Origin: Cyclobacteriaceae bacterium YHN15
GTDB taxonomy: Bacteria > Bacteroidota > Bacteroidia > Cytophagales > Cyclobacteriaceae
Assembly: GCA_003797895.1 (NCBI GenBank)
Contig: RKQB01000004.1
Coordinates: forward strand, 372,001-436,000
Direction: 5' to 3'
DNA: 64,000 nt
The notes under the pieces: model-generated
Database searches by the model: none
Told to the model about the DNA's origin: nothing
Seen by the model: only the letters and a program-made list of their open reading frames with translations
Translations under genes and position numbers: made by a program
Part shown: piece after piece, positions 35,870 through 44,583 of the stretch
How the letters are laid out: the number at the start of each line of letters is the position of its first letter
How positions within the stretch are numbered: the first letter of the stretch is position 1

Positions 35870-36025
35870 AAGCAGGGCATTTACCCAAGTAATAGGGTCT
35901 GGTGTTTATTGATTAATTTTTATACCTAAGTTTTCAGTTAAATTTCGTTAAACTCTTGGAGTTTATAAACAATTTAGTATATTTAACTAATAAATAAGTT
36001 TTAATTATTTTTAAACAATAAATCA

Positions 36026-38770
36026 ATGGCATTGAAAAGAATACTTTCGATTGTATTTGGCTTTTGGGTATTGCTGATTCCACCTCAGGCATGGAGTGAA
36101 CAATCCTCGGCCTCGACTGATTTACCGGATCCCGTCAAAGTCACCACTGTGGAGGGCATCACGGAATATCAATTGGCCAATGGTCTGCGGGTTTTACTTT
36201 TCCCTGATCTGACCAAGGAAACCATTACCGTAAACATTACTTACCTGGTGGGTTCCAAGCATGAAAATTATGGGGAAACCGGTATGGCCCACCTTCTTGA
36301 ACACCTGGTTTTCAAAGGAACACCGCGCCACCCGAATATTCCCCAGGAACTTACCGAAAGAGGTGCCAGGCCCAATGGCACCACTTGGACTGATCGGACC
36401 AACTATTTCGAAACTTTCCGGGCCACCGAGGACAATCTTCGTTGGGCATTGGATCTTGAATCGGACCGCATGGTCAATTCCTTTATTTCCAAGGAGGACC
36501 TGGATTCAGAGATGACCGTAGTCCGTAATGAATTTGAAGCAGGGGAAAACTCCCCTTGGACTGTGATCCGCCAAAAGATGTTATCAGCGGCTTTCGAATG
36601 GCATAATTACGGCAAGACCACCATTGGGGCCCGCTCGGACATAGAAAATGTTCCTATTGAAAGACTGCAGAATTTCTACCGCACCTATTATCAGCCGGAC
36701 AATGCTGTTCTGGTTGTTGCCGGTAAAATCGATGAAGAGAAGACCATTGCCTTGGTCAACGAATACTTCGGCCCCATTCCAAGACCGGAAAGGGAGCTCC
36801 CTCCATTTTATACCAGAGATCCTGATCAGGACGGGGAAAAAAGGGTGATCGTCAGGCGTGTGGGAGATGCCCAAATTGTCGGTGCAGCCTTCAAAACTTC
36901 AGCGCTTTCCCATGAAGATGCAGCCCCCTTGGAGGTGCTGAGCATTATTCTGACCGATAATCCTTCCGGAAGGCTTTATAAAGCCTTGGTGGATACACAG
37001 ATTGCCTCTTATGTCTATGGCTACATGCATCTCTGGAAAGATCCTGGGATCATGATGGCCTTTGCCGAAGTGCCCAATGAAAAATCCATTGAGACCGCCA
37101 GGGATGCAATGATCAAGGCTTATGGGGAGGTAATCCAAAACCCGGTGACAGAACAGGAAGTCAACCGGGCAAAAAGCAATTTGCTCAAACGCTTTGAACT
37201 GGCATTCAACTCATCCGAAAGAATAGGATTACAGCTCAGTGAATATATAGGTTCCGGAGACTGGAGGTTGATGTTCATACAAAGGGACAGGGTTAGGGAT
37301 GTGACTGTGGAAGATGTCCAAAGGGTCGCGGCCAATTACCTAAAGGAGGACAACCGGACCATAGGTATGTTTGTGCCTGTAGACAAGCCTGACCGGACAA
37401 AAATTCCCGGAGAAGTCAACATTACTGAATTGGTCAGTGATTACCGGGGAGGGGAGGGACTTGAAGCAGGAGAAGCCTTTGATCCCAACCCTGACAATAT
37501 AGAAAGTAGAACAGTCCGGCATGAACTGGACAATGGGATGAAAATCGCTTTTCTCAATAAAAAGACCCGTGGAGCATCCGTTAATTTTGATTTCACTTTC
37601 CGCTTTGGTAATGAGGAAAATTTAAAAAACAAGGGGTTTATTGGAGATTACACGGCAAGTTTACTCAATCGGGGGACAGCCAATAAAACAAGGGAAGAGA
37701 TCAAAGATGAGTTTGACAGATTAAAAGCCAATGTGTATTTCTACGGCAGTGCCAGTGTACTTTCTGTTTATGGAGAAACGGTCAGGGAAAGCCTTCCTGA
37801 AGTTTTGGCCTTGGTCAAAGAAATTCTGCATGAAGCCTCCTTTCCTCAGGAAGAACTGGACAAAATGATTTTAGAGAATATCACTGATATAGAGTCCCAG
37901 ATGAGTGACCCGATTTCCATTGCCTCTAATAGGATGTCCAGACATATCAATCCTTATGACAAAGACGATCCGAGGTATGCGCTTACTTTCGAGGAAAGTA
38001 TTGCGGCCCATAAGGCCATGAAATTAGAAGATATCAAGAATTTTCATAAAGAGTATTATGGAGCCAATCATGGCACGGTGGCCTTTGTGGGAGATTTTGA
38101 TGAGGCAAGGGTTCTTGAAGCCCTGAAAGATATGTTGGGAAATTGGAATACGAAGGCTGATTACGCCCGTTTACAGGGACGCATAGGGAATAAACCTGTT
38201 ATCAATGAGGCCATAGAGACCCCGGATAAGCCAAATGCTTTCTTTTTGACGAGCCAGCAGTTTGAAATGAATGATTCCCATGAGGACTATCCTGCCTTAG
38301 TGCTTGGCGACTTCATGTTGGGCGGTGGCTTTCTCAACTCTAGATTAGCTGTCAGAATCCGACAAAAAGACGGCTTATCTTATGCGGTGGGATCCGGATT
38401 CGGTGCCGGTGCCATTGATAAGGTAGCCAGTTTCCAGACCTATGCCATTTATGCCCCAGAGAACCTGGAGCGTTTGGAGGAGGCCTTTAGGGAAGAAGTC
38501 ACCAAGGTGCTGGAGGAAGGATTTACAGAGGAGGAGTTGGCCGCAGCCAAGTCAGGATGGCTACAGAACAGATCCGTCAGCCGCTCCCAGGACAATTACC
38601 TTGCCGGAACACTGAACGGCAACCTTTTCCTGAAGCGAACCATAGTCTGGGAACAGGAATTGGAAGACAAAGTCAATGCCCTCACCCCGCAGCAGATACA
38701 GGAAGCCATGAAGCGGCATTTGGACCTGAATAAAATGTCCATTGTCAAAGCCGGAGAGTTTAACAAATAA
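36026..38770 (+). CDS. secreted M16-family zinc protease
   Basis: A 914-residue exported protein with a signal peptide ending near AWSEQ. It has two tandem insulinase-like halves. The first carries the inverted zinc motif HLLEH (His89, Glu92, His93) with the third ligand Glu169 76 residues on, in 'VRNEFEAGENSP'. The second half ('HELDNGMKIAFLNKKTRG' onward) lacks HxxEH, as in the non-catalytic half of PqqL/pitrilysin types. The likely role is degradation of peptides in the periplasm. It appears monocistronic with a strong terminator. Confidence 0.94.
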   Translation: MALKRILSIVFGFWVLLIPPQAWSEQSSASTDLPDPVKVTTVEGITEYQLANGLRVLLFPDLTKETITVNITYLVGSKHENYGETGMAHLLEHLVFKGTPRHPNIPQELTERGARPNGTTWTDRTNYFETFRATEDNLRWALDLESDRMVNSFISKEDLDSEMTVVRNEFEAGENSPWTVIRQKMLSAAFEWHNYGKTTIGARSDIENVPIERLQNFYRTYYQPDNAVLVVAGKIDEEKTIALVNEYFGPIPRPERELPPFYTRDPDQDGEKRVIVRRVGDAQIVGAAFKTSALSHEDAAPLEVLSIILTDNPSGRLYKALVDTQIASYVYGYMHLWKDPGIMMAFAEVPNEKSIETARDAMIKAYGEVIQNPVTEQEVNRAKSNLLKRFELAFNSSERIGLQLSEYIGSGDWRLMFIQRDRVRDVTVEDVQRVAANYLKEDNRTIGMFVPVDKPDRTKIPGEVNITELVSDYRGGEGLEAGEAFDPNPDNIESRTVRHELDNGMKIAFLNKKTRGASVNFDFTFRFGNEENLKNKGFIGDYTASLLNRGTANKTREEIKDEFDRLKANVYFYGSASVLSVYGETVRESLPEVLALVKEILHEASFPQEELDKMILENITDIESQMSDPISIASNRMSRHINPYDKDDPRYALTFEESIAAHKAMKLEDIKNFHKEYYGANHGTVAFVGDFDEARVLEALKDMLGNWNTKADYARLQGRIGNKPVINEAIETPDKPNAFFLTSQQFEMNDSHEDYPALVLGDFMLGGGFLNSRLAVRIRQKDGLSYAVGSGFGAGAIDKVASFQTYAIYAPENLERLEEAFREEVTKVLEEGFTEEELAAAKSGWLQNRSVSRSQDNYLAGTLNGNLFLKRTIVWEQELEDKVNALTPQQIQEAMKRHLDLNKMSIVKAGEFNK

Positions 38771-38791
38771 TCGGTATTCAAACCCTTCAAA

Positions 38792-38819
38792 AACCACGGT
38801 CCAAGGCCGTGGTTTTTTT
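38792..38819 (+). terminator. strong rho-independent terminator
   Basis: AACCACGG (38792-38799) pairs perfectly with CCGTGGTT (38807-38814) around a 7-base loop, followed by a T tract to 38819. It lies 22 bases after the M16 protease stop. Confidence 0.85.
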
Positions 38820-38883
38820 GTTTGGATTAAAATAGACAATTTATTTAGATGTCACCTTACCTACCCAGGACAACCACAACTCT

Positions 38884-39084
38884 CCGACTGGTTTAAGTCT
38901 CCAGACTTGGACCATAACAATGCAGTCTTCTGACTGCTTTTTTATCAATTTACATTTCTTATCGCCGGCGAAGTCATTCATGCTTCGAATATGCTTACAG
39001 CGCCGGCTCTGGAACCGTGGTGGGCACCATCAACCCGGGGCTTCACCCCGGGCTACCCATATTTAGCCCCTACAGGGCTGGTTA
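38884..39084 (-). repeat. composite hairpin cassette, inverted copy
   Basis: Read on the minus strand it has the modules seen in the 49-50 kb array: the AGCCCTGTAGGGGCT hairpin, an arm-variant CCCGGGG hairpin, the GCCGGCG...CGCCGGC module, and the GCAGTC/GACTGC and CAAGTC/GACTTG hairpins. The stem of the second hairpin is CCCGGGG-cttca-CCCCGGG instead of the CCCCAGGT pair of the array copies, yet still pairs. Confidence 0.8.
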
Positions 39085-39314
39085 ATTCAATTTCAAAAAT
39101 GGTCTACAACTAGGGATTCGTGATAATCCGGAAGCTTCGCGCCTAATCTCTTTTCTCAAGTTCATTTGAATTCACATAAACATTTAGATCCACTCAGCAG
39201 CAAAAAAAAAGATACAAAATTTGTGTAATTCGTGGTCTTTTTTTATCCCTGTCTGCGGCAGGCAGGCGCGTTCATTCCCATCAATCTGTGGTTCATTTAC
39301 CATTCTCATTTCAT

Positions 39315-39442
39315 ATCGCTGGCGATGGCGACTAAGCTCCGATGACAATTACAGCGCCGGCTCTGGAACCGTGGTGGGCACCATCAACCCGGGGTTAAAA
39401 CCCCGGGCTGTCACATTTCGCCCTTTCAGGGCTGGTTACGTG
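39315..39442 (-). repeat. composite hairpin cassette, shorter inverted copy
   Basis: It contains the AGCGCCGGCTCTGG module, a CCCGGGG-ttaaaa-CCCCGGG hairpin (39390 region) and the CGCCCTTTCAGGGCTGG hairpin. The 'GGAACCGTGGTGGGCACCAT' joint is identical to the copy at 38884. The GCAGTC and CAAGTC hairpins are missing. Confidence 0.75.
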
Positions 39443-39533
39443 TATGTTGCTATCTATTTTAATATACAAAACCGGTCTTCTAATCCATCAAAGCTCCAAC
39501 ATTCTTCATTTTTAATTCTTCATTCTAAATTTT

Positions 39534-39560
39534 CCACGCCCTTTCAGGGCTGGTTACGAG
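39534..39560 (-). repeat. isolated first hairpin of the cassette
   Basis: A 27-base piece with CGCCCTTTCAGGGCTGG and the conserved GTTACG edge. It duplicates the end of the preceding cassette about 110 bases away. Confidence 0.65.
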
Positions 39561-39837
39561 TAAGTTCCATAATCTCTGCGATCGTTGCGTTTATTCTTTG
39601 CGTGAAACCAATTTCCAATTCTCAACCAAAAACTTTACTATTACTTTTCAAAGCTCGGAACTATGACAACCCGACAACCATGACACGTGTCCGCCGTGGC
39701 GGAACCACAGCTTCCACCTGAAACCAATTCATTCCTAATTCTAAATTCTTCATTCCTGACCGCTCTCCCAAACTTTCAAAGCGCTATTCCAAAACCCTAT
39801 TCCTAAATCCGACCTCCGGAATCCCAATAAAAATACT

Positions 39838-39845
39838 TACCTTTG
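39838..39845 (+). promoter_or_regulatory. possible -7 box of the helicase gene
   Basis: TACCTTTG fits TAnnTTTG and would give a 5' untranslated leader of about 100 bases for the downstream DEAD-box gene. No clear -33 element is seen. Confidence 0.35.
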
Positions 39846-39950
39846 TGAAACTTTGTAGAAAGAAACGGCAAGTTGTAAGCCGGTTTAATCAAATACTTCA
39901 GGCTGCCACAGAATTTACAACATCTTTTCAGCCACATTACACCCGCCCCA

Positions 39951-41153
39951 ATGGCATTTCAAAACTTAAATTTAATTGAACCTATCCTTAAGGCATTGGC
40001 CAAGGAAGGTTACACCACACCCACTCCCATTCAGCAACAGGCCATTCCTTTGGCATTGAACGGACATGATGTCCTTGGTTGCGCTCAGACAGGAACCGGC
40101 AAGACCGCTGCATTCTCCATTCCCATCATACAGTTGCTCGCCCTGCAAAAACAGAGAAAGCCGGGAATAAAAGCATTGATCCTTACCCCAACCCGGGAAT
40201 TGGCCATACAGATCGAGGAAAGCATCGCCGCCTATGGCACCTTTGCAAATATCAGGCATACGGTAATTTTCGGAGGTGTTTCCCAACTCCACCAGACCAA
40301 TGCCCTCAAAAGAGGCGTTGATATATTGGTAGCTACGCCGGGAAGACTCCTGGACCTGATCAACCAGAGATTCGTTGACCTGCGTCAACTCGAATTCTTT
40401 GTTTTGGATGAAGCGGACCGCATGCTGGACATGGGATTTATCCATGATGTCAAAAAAATCATAGCCCTGCTCCCCCAAAAGAGGCAGACCATGTTTTTCT
40501 CGGCCACCATGCCGCCGGAAATACAGAAATTGGCCGACACCCTTTTGAAAAACCCAAAGATGGTGGAAGTCACTCCTCCTTCCTCTACGGTGGATAAAAT
40601 TGAGCAAAAACTCTATTACACCAACAAAAACGACAAGCCTAAGCTTCTCCTTTACTTGTTGGACAAAGAAAATATAGACACTGCCCTGGTTTTTACCCGC
40701 ACCAAACACGGGGCCGATAGGGTGGTAAAAGCCCTGTTGAAAGAAGGAATCAAAGCAGCCGCCATCCATGGCAATAAAAGCCAGAATGCCAGGCAAAATG
40801 CTTTGAGCGGTTTTAAAGCCGGTAAGCTCAGGGTCCTGGTGGCTACCGACATTGCAGCCCGTGGCATCGATATTGATGAACTGGCCAATGTGTTCAATTA
40901 CGACCTGCCCAATATCCCCGAAACCTATGTGCATAGAATAGGCAGAACAGGCAGAGCAGGAAATTCCGGAATTGCCATCTCTTTTTGTGATGGGGAAACA
41001 CTCAAGGAACTGAAGGAAATCCAAAAACTCATCGGTAAAACCATTCCCGTCACGGAAAAGCACCCTTTCCCTATGTCCGGTGGAGCCATTGAAAAATCCG
41101 AAGCTCCCAAATCCAGAAACAATAACCAAAACCGAAGATTCCAAAGGAGGTAG
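39951..41153 (+). CDS. rhlE: DEAD-box ATP-dependent RNA helicase, RhlE type
   Basis: A 400-residue helicase with the full motif set: Q motif '[14 protein letters not shown]', motif I AQTGTGKT at 45-52, 'PTRELAIQ', 'TPGRLLD', DEAD in '[13 protein letters not shown]', SAT, then domain 2 with '[12 protein letters not shown]', '[12 protein letters not shown]' and '[10 protein letters not shown]'. A basic asparagine-rich tail ends the protein. RhlE-type proteins help ribosome assembly and RNA turnover, often in the cold. A 400-codon open frame on the opposite strand is a shadow of this gene. Confidence 0.94.
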   Translation: MAFQNLNLIEPILKALAKEGYTTPTPIQQQAIPLALNGHDVLGCAQTGTGKTAAFSIPIIQLLALQKQRKPGIKALILTPTRELAIQIEESIAAYGTFANIRHTVIFGGVSQLHQTNALKRGVDILVATPGRLLDLINQRFVDLRQLEFFVLDEADRMLDMGFIHDVKKIIALLPQKRQTMFFSATMPPEIQKLADTLLKNPKMVEVTPPSSTVDKIEQKLYYTNKNDKPKLLLYLLDKENIDTALVFTRTKHGADRVVKALLKEGIKAAAIHGNKSQNARQNALSGFKAGKLRVLVATDIAARGIDIDELANVFNYDLPNIPETYVHRIGRTGRAGNSGIAISFCDGETLKELKEIQKLIGKTIPVTEKHPFPMSGGAIEKSEAPKSRNNNQNRRFQRR

Positions 41154-41193
41154 ATCAGTAATTCGGTTTTCCAAATCACATGTCTTGAAGCGA

Positions 41194-41226
41194 ATTCATC
41201 CTATGATGTGGAGTCATAGGATGAAT
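41194..41226 (+). terminator. hairpin terminator after rhlE
   Basis: A perfect 13-bp stem, ATTCATCCTATGA (41194-41206) and TCATAGGATGAAT (41214-41226), with a 7-base loop. A short T-rich tract follows at about 41240. Confidence 0.65.
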
Positions 41227-41248
41227 AAGCAAACCCTATCTTTTTTAT

Positions 41249-41395
41249 TCACGTTTCTTATCGTCGGCGATATCCATTTATGCTTCGGTTGATGAGTACA
41301 GCGCCGACTCTGGTGCCAGGCTGGGCATCTTTCAACCCGAGGGGTTAAAACCCCTGGTTATTATATCTATCGCCCCTAAGGGGCTGGTTTCGTTC
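41249..41395 (-). repeat. composite hairpin cassette, inverted copy with compensated stem
   Basis: It has the same order of modules as the copy at 38884 but the outer stem is GTCGGCG paired with CGCCGAC rather than GCCGGCG/CGCCGGC: a C-to-T change on one arm is matched by G-to-A on the other. Its second hairpin is GAGGGGTTAAAACCCCTGG and its first is GCCCCTAAGGGGC. The remaining 200 bases up to 41597 hold no gene. Confidence 0.78.
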
Positions 41396-41597
41396 AGTTT
41401 TTCAATTCCAATCTTTGCGTAACATAAAAGCGCAGCTTTCTCCCTGTCCTCCGTTTCTCCGTGGCAAAACTACTCTTAATGAAATACCTTAATTCCTGAA
41501 TCCCTTAATGGTTCAACAGCGAAGCTACTAGGTATCACGGCAGGTTTGTTTCATTCATTTTCCAATTCCCAAATCCGACTTCCCAAATCCGAAATTT

Positions 41598-42437
41598 TCA
41601 CTCCACTCTTTCCACCATCCAATCCACCACATCTCCCATCACTTCCTCTTTCTCAAATTCATTGATCAATTCATGGTAAAGGCCCGGATAGCGGTGGAAG
41701 GTTTTATCGGTTGAGGATATTTTTCTGAAAAACTCCTCCGTTCCCTTGGGATTGGTCAGCATATCCCCAGTGCCATGCATGAGGAGCACAGGGTGGTTAA
41801 ATTGGCCTGCCGACACATCCACCTGCTTCATCACCCTTAAAAGTTCGTAACCCGTTCTGGCAGGTATGGCATCACTGTACACCAAGGGGTCATCATTGTA
41901 TTTTCTGACTTCCTCCGGATCGTGGGAAATTTTGCTGCTGTCCAGCTTGAGTACCTTGAGTTTCGGTGCCAGGGTACTGACCAAAGAAGAAGCGGCAATC
42001 AGAAGTTTTGACACATCATCTGCTGGTTTCAAAGCAGCGGCGCTCAGTATGATCCCCCTCGCTTCCGGTTGGTATTTCAAGACATAGGCAGCGGTCAAAC
42101 CTCCCCCCATACTATGTCCGAAAATAAAAGCAGGAATATTGGGGAAATAGTTTTTCACCTTTCCAAAAAGGGCATCTATATCCCTGAGGTAATCTTCATA
42201 GTTTGAAAAATAGGCTGTTGGTTTGGGTTGGGAAGATTTTCCGTGACCCCTTCCGTCAAAAGTGAAAACCGCAATTCCGGCATCTACCATTTTTTGTGCC
42301 AGATGGGCATAGCGCGAACTGTGTTCCCCGAGCCCGTGTACAATCAGGACAGAGGCTTTGGCCACCTTCGGCATCCAGGCCTGAAGGTAGAGTTTTAATC
42401 CGTCGTGGGTGGTATAGTTTGTTTCGAGGTGGTTCAT
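41598..42437 (-). CDS. alpha/beta hydrolase, monoacylglycerol-lipase-like
   Basis: A 279-residue serine hydrolase. The oxyanion motif is 'VHGLGEHSSRY', the nucleophile elbow is GHSMG with Ser109, the acid is Asp225 in 'HGTGDML', and the base is His255 in 'GLYHELINE'. These match the monoacylglycerol lipase/lysophospholipase group with the N-terminal 'HDGLKLYLQAWMP'. It is cytoplasmic, since no signal peptide is visible. Palindromic element D is just upstream of its start. Confidence 0.9.
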   Translation of the reverse strand: MNHLETNYTTHDGLKLYLQAWMPKVAKASVLIVHGLGEHSSRYAHLAQKMVDAGIAVFTFDGRGHGKSSQPKPTAYFSNYEDYLRDIDALFGKVKNYFPNIPAFIFGHSMGGGLTAAYVLKYQPEARGIILSAAALKPADDVSKLLIAASSLVSTLAPKLKVLKLDSSKISHDPEEVRKYNDDPLVYSDAIPARTGYELLRVMKQVDVSAGQFNHPVLLMHGTGDMLTNPKGTEEFFRKISSTDKTFHRYPGLYHELINEFEKEEVMGDVVDWMVERVE

Positions 42438-42537
42438 GTTGCAAAAGATTTATTTGAAATTTACTGAAAATTGAAACAGAATTATCAACAATCAAAAAAA
42501 ACGGTACGTCTTGTATTGTCATTACCCAAAAAGATTT

Positions 42538-42672
42538 CCCCTCGGCTTCGCTCGGGGACCGTTTTTGTATGAGGAGTAAAGGGGAAGGGGATGCGGCTTC
42601 GCCGCATTCCATCCCCTCTCTCTAAAGCTGCACCCCGGTGGCCGATCCCGATAGCTATCGCGGACGAGGCCC
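42538..42672. repeat. palindromic element D (GIY-YIG-associated family)
   Basis: The left arm is CCCCTCGGCTTCGCTCGG (from 42538) and GGACCG. The right arm is CCCCGGTGGCCGATCCCGAT and an internal ATAGCTAT palindrome ending GAGGCCC (42672). The central hairpin has the core ATGCGGC-ttc-GCCGCAT with purine/pyrimidine arms that pair imperfectly. It lies 50 bases beyond the stop of GIY-YIG copy 2. Its outer flank 'TCATTACCCAAAAAGATTTC' recurs before element E. Confidence 0.85.
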
Positions 42673-42722
42673 GATAAAATGAAAGTGTCAACTAAAGGAG
42701 GATATTCAAAGAATAATAGCCA

Positions 42723-43010
42723 TCACTTCTTTTCCTTGCTTTTCGACAATTCTTTTAATCTTTCAAGGTCTCCTCTTATCAGAGCATCTTTTTTTTTACC
42801 ACTCCACTTCTGAACTTGTTTTTCTCTGTTAAATGCTTCATCAATTCTATCAAATTGCTCGTAATACATTAATTTAACCGGGAGATGTTTTTTTGTAAAA
42901 TTTGACCCCAAACCCATTTGATGTTGAGAAAACCTCTCTTCAAGATTAGTTGTACTTCCAACATAAAATTGACCATTGCCACAAAGTAAAATGTACATGT
43001 AAGCTTTCAT
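42723..43010 (-). CDS. small GIY-YIG nuclease, copy 2
   Basis: A 95-residue single-domain protein with 'YMYILLC', 'GQFYVGST', Arg26 in 'NLEERFSQH', Glu63 in 'NREKQVQKW' and a lysine-rich C-terminus. Active-site positions are the same as in copy 1. The nucleotide sequence just upstream of the ATG is also conserved between the copies (AAATCATG context and an A/T-rich leader). Element D follows the gene; elements E and F precede it. The layout equals that of copy 1, which makes a functional link of gene and elements likely, though unproven. Confidence 0.88.
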   Translation of the reverse strand: MKAYMYILLCGNGQFYVGSTTNLEERFSQHQMGLGSNFTKKHLPVKLMYYEQFDRIDEAFNREKQVQKWSGKKKDALIRGDLERLKELSKSKEKK

Positions 43011-43189
43011 GATTTAAAAAATTCAACTTCCTTAAATTACAAAAATCAATTCACCTAGTCAAGCCTGGCTAGAGAGAACCAGGCTTATTGGTCTGATATT
43101 CTAAGTTATTTAGTTGTAAAGGGTAGCATGAATAATCATTAATTCTAAAAAATCGGTGCGTCTTGTATTCTCATTACCCAAAAAGATTT

Positions 43190-43323
43190 CCCCTCGGCTT
43201 TGCTCGGGGACCGGTTGTGTATGAGGAGTAAAGGGGAAGGGGATGCGGCTTCGCCGCATTCCCTCCCCCTCTCTAAAGCTTCACCCCGGTGGCCGATCCC
43301 GATAGCTATCGCGGACGAGGCCC
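43190..43323. repeat. palindromic element E (GIY-YIG-associated family)
   Basis: Near-identical to element D in both arms (CCCCTCGGCTTTGCTCGG... and ...GCGGACGAGGCCC) and in the 36 bases outside its left end. The centre is GGGGAAGGGGATGCGGC-ttc-GCCGCATTCCCTCCCC. The right-hand half, which in D ends TCCATCCCC, differs in ways that keep the pairing. Confidence 0.85.
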
Positions 43324-43406
43324 TGTAATTGATACTTTTACATTCCCAATAGTCAGAAGAATAAAAAAATCCAGGGAATACCTTTAATTGTAAGTACCAA
43401 AAAATT

Positions 43407-43543
43407 CCCCTCGGCTTCGCTCGGGGACCGGTTGTGTATGAGGAGTAAGAGATGGGAGGGAATGCGGCTTCGCCGCATTCCCTCCCATCTCTCTAAAGCT
43501 GCACCCCGGTGGCCGATCCCGATAGCTATCGCGGACAAGGCCC
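43407..43543. repeat. palindromic element F (GIY-YIG-associated family)
   Basis: The arms match D and E, but the central hairpin has a different, perfectly paired 21-bp stem at 43448-43492 with AGAGATGGGAGGGAATGCGG on the left. The flank after F ('ATTGATACTGTTACATTCCC') repeats the one after E. Bases 43324-43406 between E and F contain no gene. Confidence 0.85.
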
Positions 43544-43580
43544 AATAATTGATACTGTTACATTCCCACTTACAATTATC

Positions 43581-43622
43581 TTGTTTCTTGCCTCTTGTTT
43601 CTTGCCTCTTGTTTCTTGATTC
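43581..43622. repeat. 14-bp tandem repeat, three units
   Basis: TTGTTTCTTGCCTC occurs at 43581 and 43595 and as TTGTTTCTTGATTC at 43609. It lies downstream of menB in the non-coding stretch. Confidence 0.75.
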
Positions 43623-43661
43623 TAATACATACATTCTTAATTCTACATTCTACATTCCTCC

Positions 43662-44501
43662 TCACGGTATCCACTTTATCCCCTTAAAATTCGGCTTTCT
43701 CTTCTCCAGAAAAGCATTCCTTCCCTCTTTGGCCTCTTCGGTCATATAGGCCAATCGGGTTGCTTCCCCGGCAAATACCTGCTGCCCTACCATGCCGTCA
43801 TCGGTCAGGTTCATGGCAAACTTCAGCATCTTGATGGAGGTAGGGGACTTGGCCAAAATCTCCTGCGCCCACTGATAGGCGGTAGCCTCCAGCTCATCAT
43901 GGGGAATGACTGCATTCACCATGCCCATATCAGCAGCTTCCTGCGCGGAATAATTTCTTCCCAAAAAGAAGATCTCCCTGGCTTTTTTCTGCCCCACCAT
44001 TTTGGCCAGATAAGCGGAACCATAGCCCCCGTCAAAACTGGTCACATCCGCATCCGTCTGCTTGAAAATAGCATGCTCCTTACTGGCCAAAGTCAGATCA
44101 CAGACCACATGCAAACTGTGGCCCCCACCTACTGCCCATCCCGGCACCACAGCGATCACCACCTTGGGCATAAAGCGTATCAGTCGCTGAACTTCAAGAA
44201 TATTCAATCTGTGATAGCCATCCTCTCCTACATATCCCTGATGTCCCCTGGCCCTTTGATCTCCACCCGAACAAAAGGAATAAACCCCATCCTTTGGAGA
44301 AGGGCCCTCGCCAGAAAGCAAAACCACCCCGATGGAAGTATCTTCCTGGGCATCATAAAAAGCATCATACAATTCAGCAGTGGTCTTTGGACGGAAAGCA
44401 TTCCTGACTTCAGGCCGGTTAAAAGCTATCCTGGCCACCCCATCGCATTTTTTGTAGGTGATATCTTCGTATTCTTTGGCGGTTTTCCATTGTATCTCCA
44501 T
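43662..44501 (-). CDS. menB: 1,4-dihydroxy-2-naphthoyl-CoA synthase
   Basis: A 279-residue crotonase-fold enzyme that closes the second ring of the menaquinone head group from o-succinylbenzoyl-CoA. Visible signatures are 'RIAFNRPEVRNAFRPKT', 'FCSGGDQRARG' (oxyanion-hole loop), 'GWAVGGGHSLHVVCDLTLAS' and 'TSFDGGYGSAYLA', the MenB-specific active-site segment. Length is standard for MenB. It is divergent from menE with 82 bases between, so the two share a control region. Confidence 0.95.
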   Translation of the reverse strand: MEIQWKTAKEYEDITYKKCDGVARIAFNRPEVRNAFRPKTTAELYDAFYDAQEDTSIGVVLLSGEGPSPKDGVYSFCSGGDQRARGHQGYVGEDGYHRLNILEVQRLIRFMPKVVIAVVPGWAVGGGHSLHVVCDLTLASKEHAIFKQTDADVTSFDGGYGSAYLAKMVGQKKAREIFFLGRNYSAQEAADMGMVNAVIPHDELEATAYQWAQEILAKSPTSIKMLKFAMNLTDDGMVGQQVFAGEATRLAYMTEEAKEGRNAFLEKRKPNFKGIKWIP

Positions 44502-44583
44502 GGTATTTTTGGTTTAATTTTTTCCTGCAAGATAACAGCCTTACGGGAATTTTGTTGATTTTTGGAAAAGGGACTTTATCAGC

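Larger units (their letters stand above)
39085..39837. other. non-coding repeat-rich region
   Basis: About 750 bases before the helicase gene with phrases common to Bacteroidota intergenic DNA (for example 'AATCTGTGGTTCATTT'), a TCCGCCGTGGCGGA palindrome near 39690 and the two further cassette pieces listed separately. The open frame at 39221-39721 reads through these repeats and is not a gene. Confidence 0.6.

Noticed and set aside
39221..39721. 166-codon open frame
   Set aside because: It runs through hairpin cassettes and low-complexity DNA; the product lacks any fold-like pattern.
39972..41174. 400-codon open frame on the minus strand opposite the RhlE-type helicase
   Set aside because: It is an antisense shadow: the plus-strand frame has all DEAD-box motifs, and the minus translation shows no known motif and biased composition.
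43353..43634. 93-codon open frame on the minus strand, with a similar one at 42485-42691
   Set aside because: Both translate palindromic elements D and F (shared 'AIAIGIGHRGAALER'), not protein genes.
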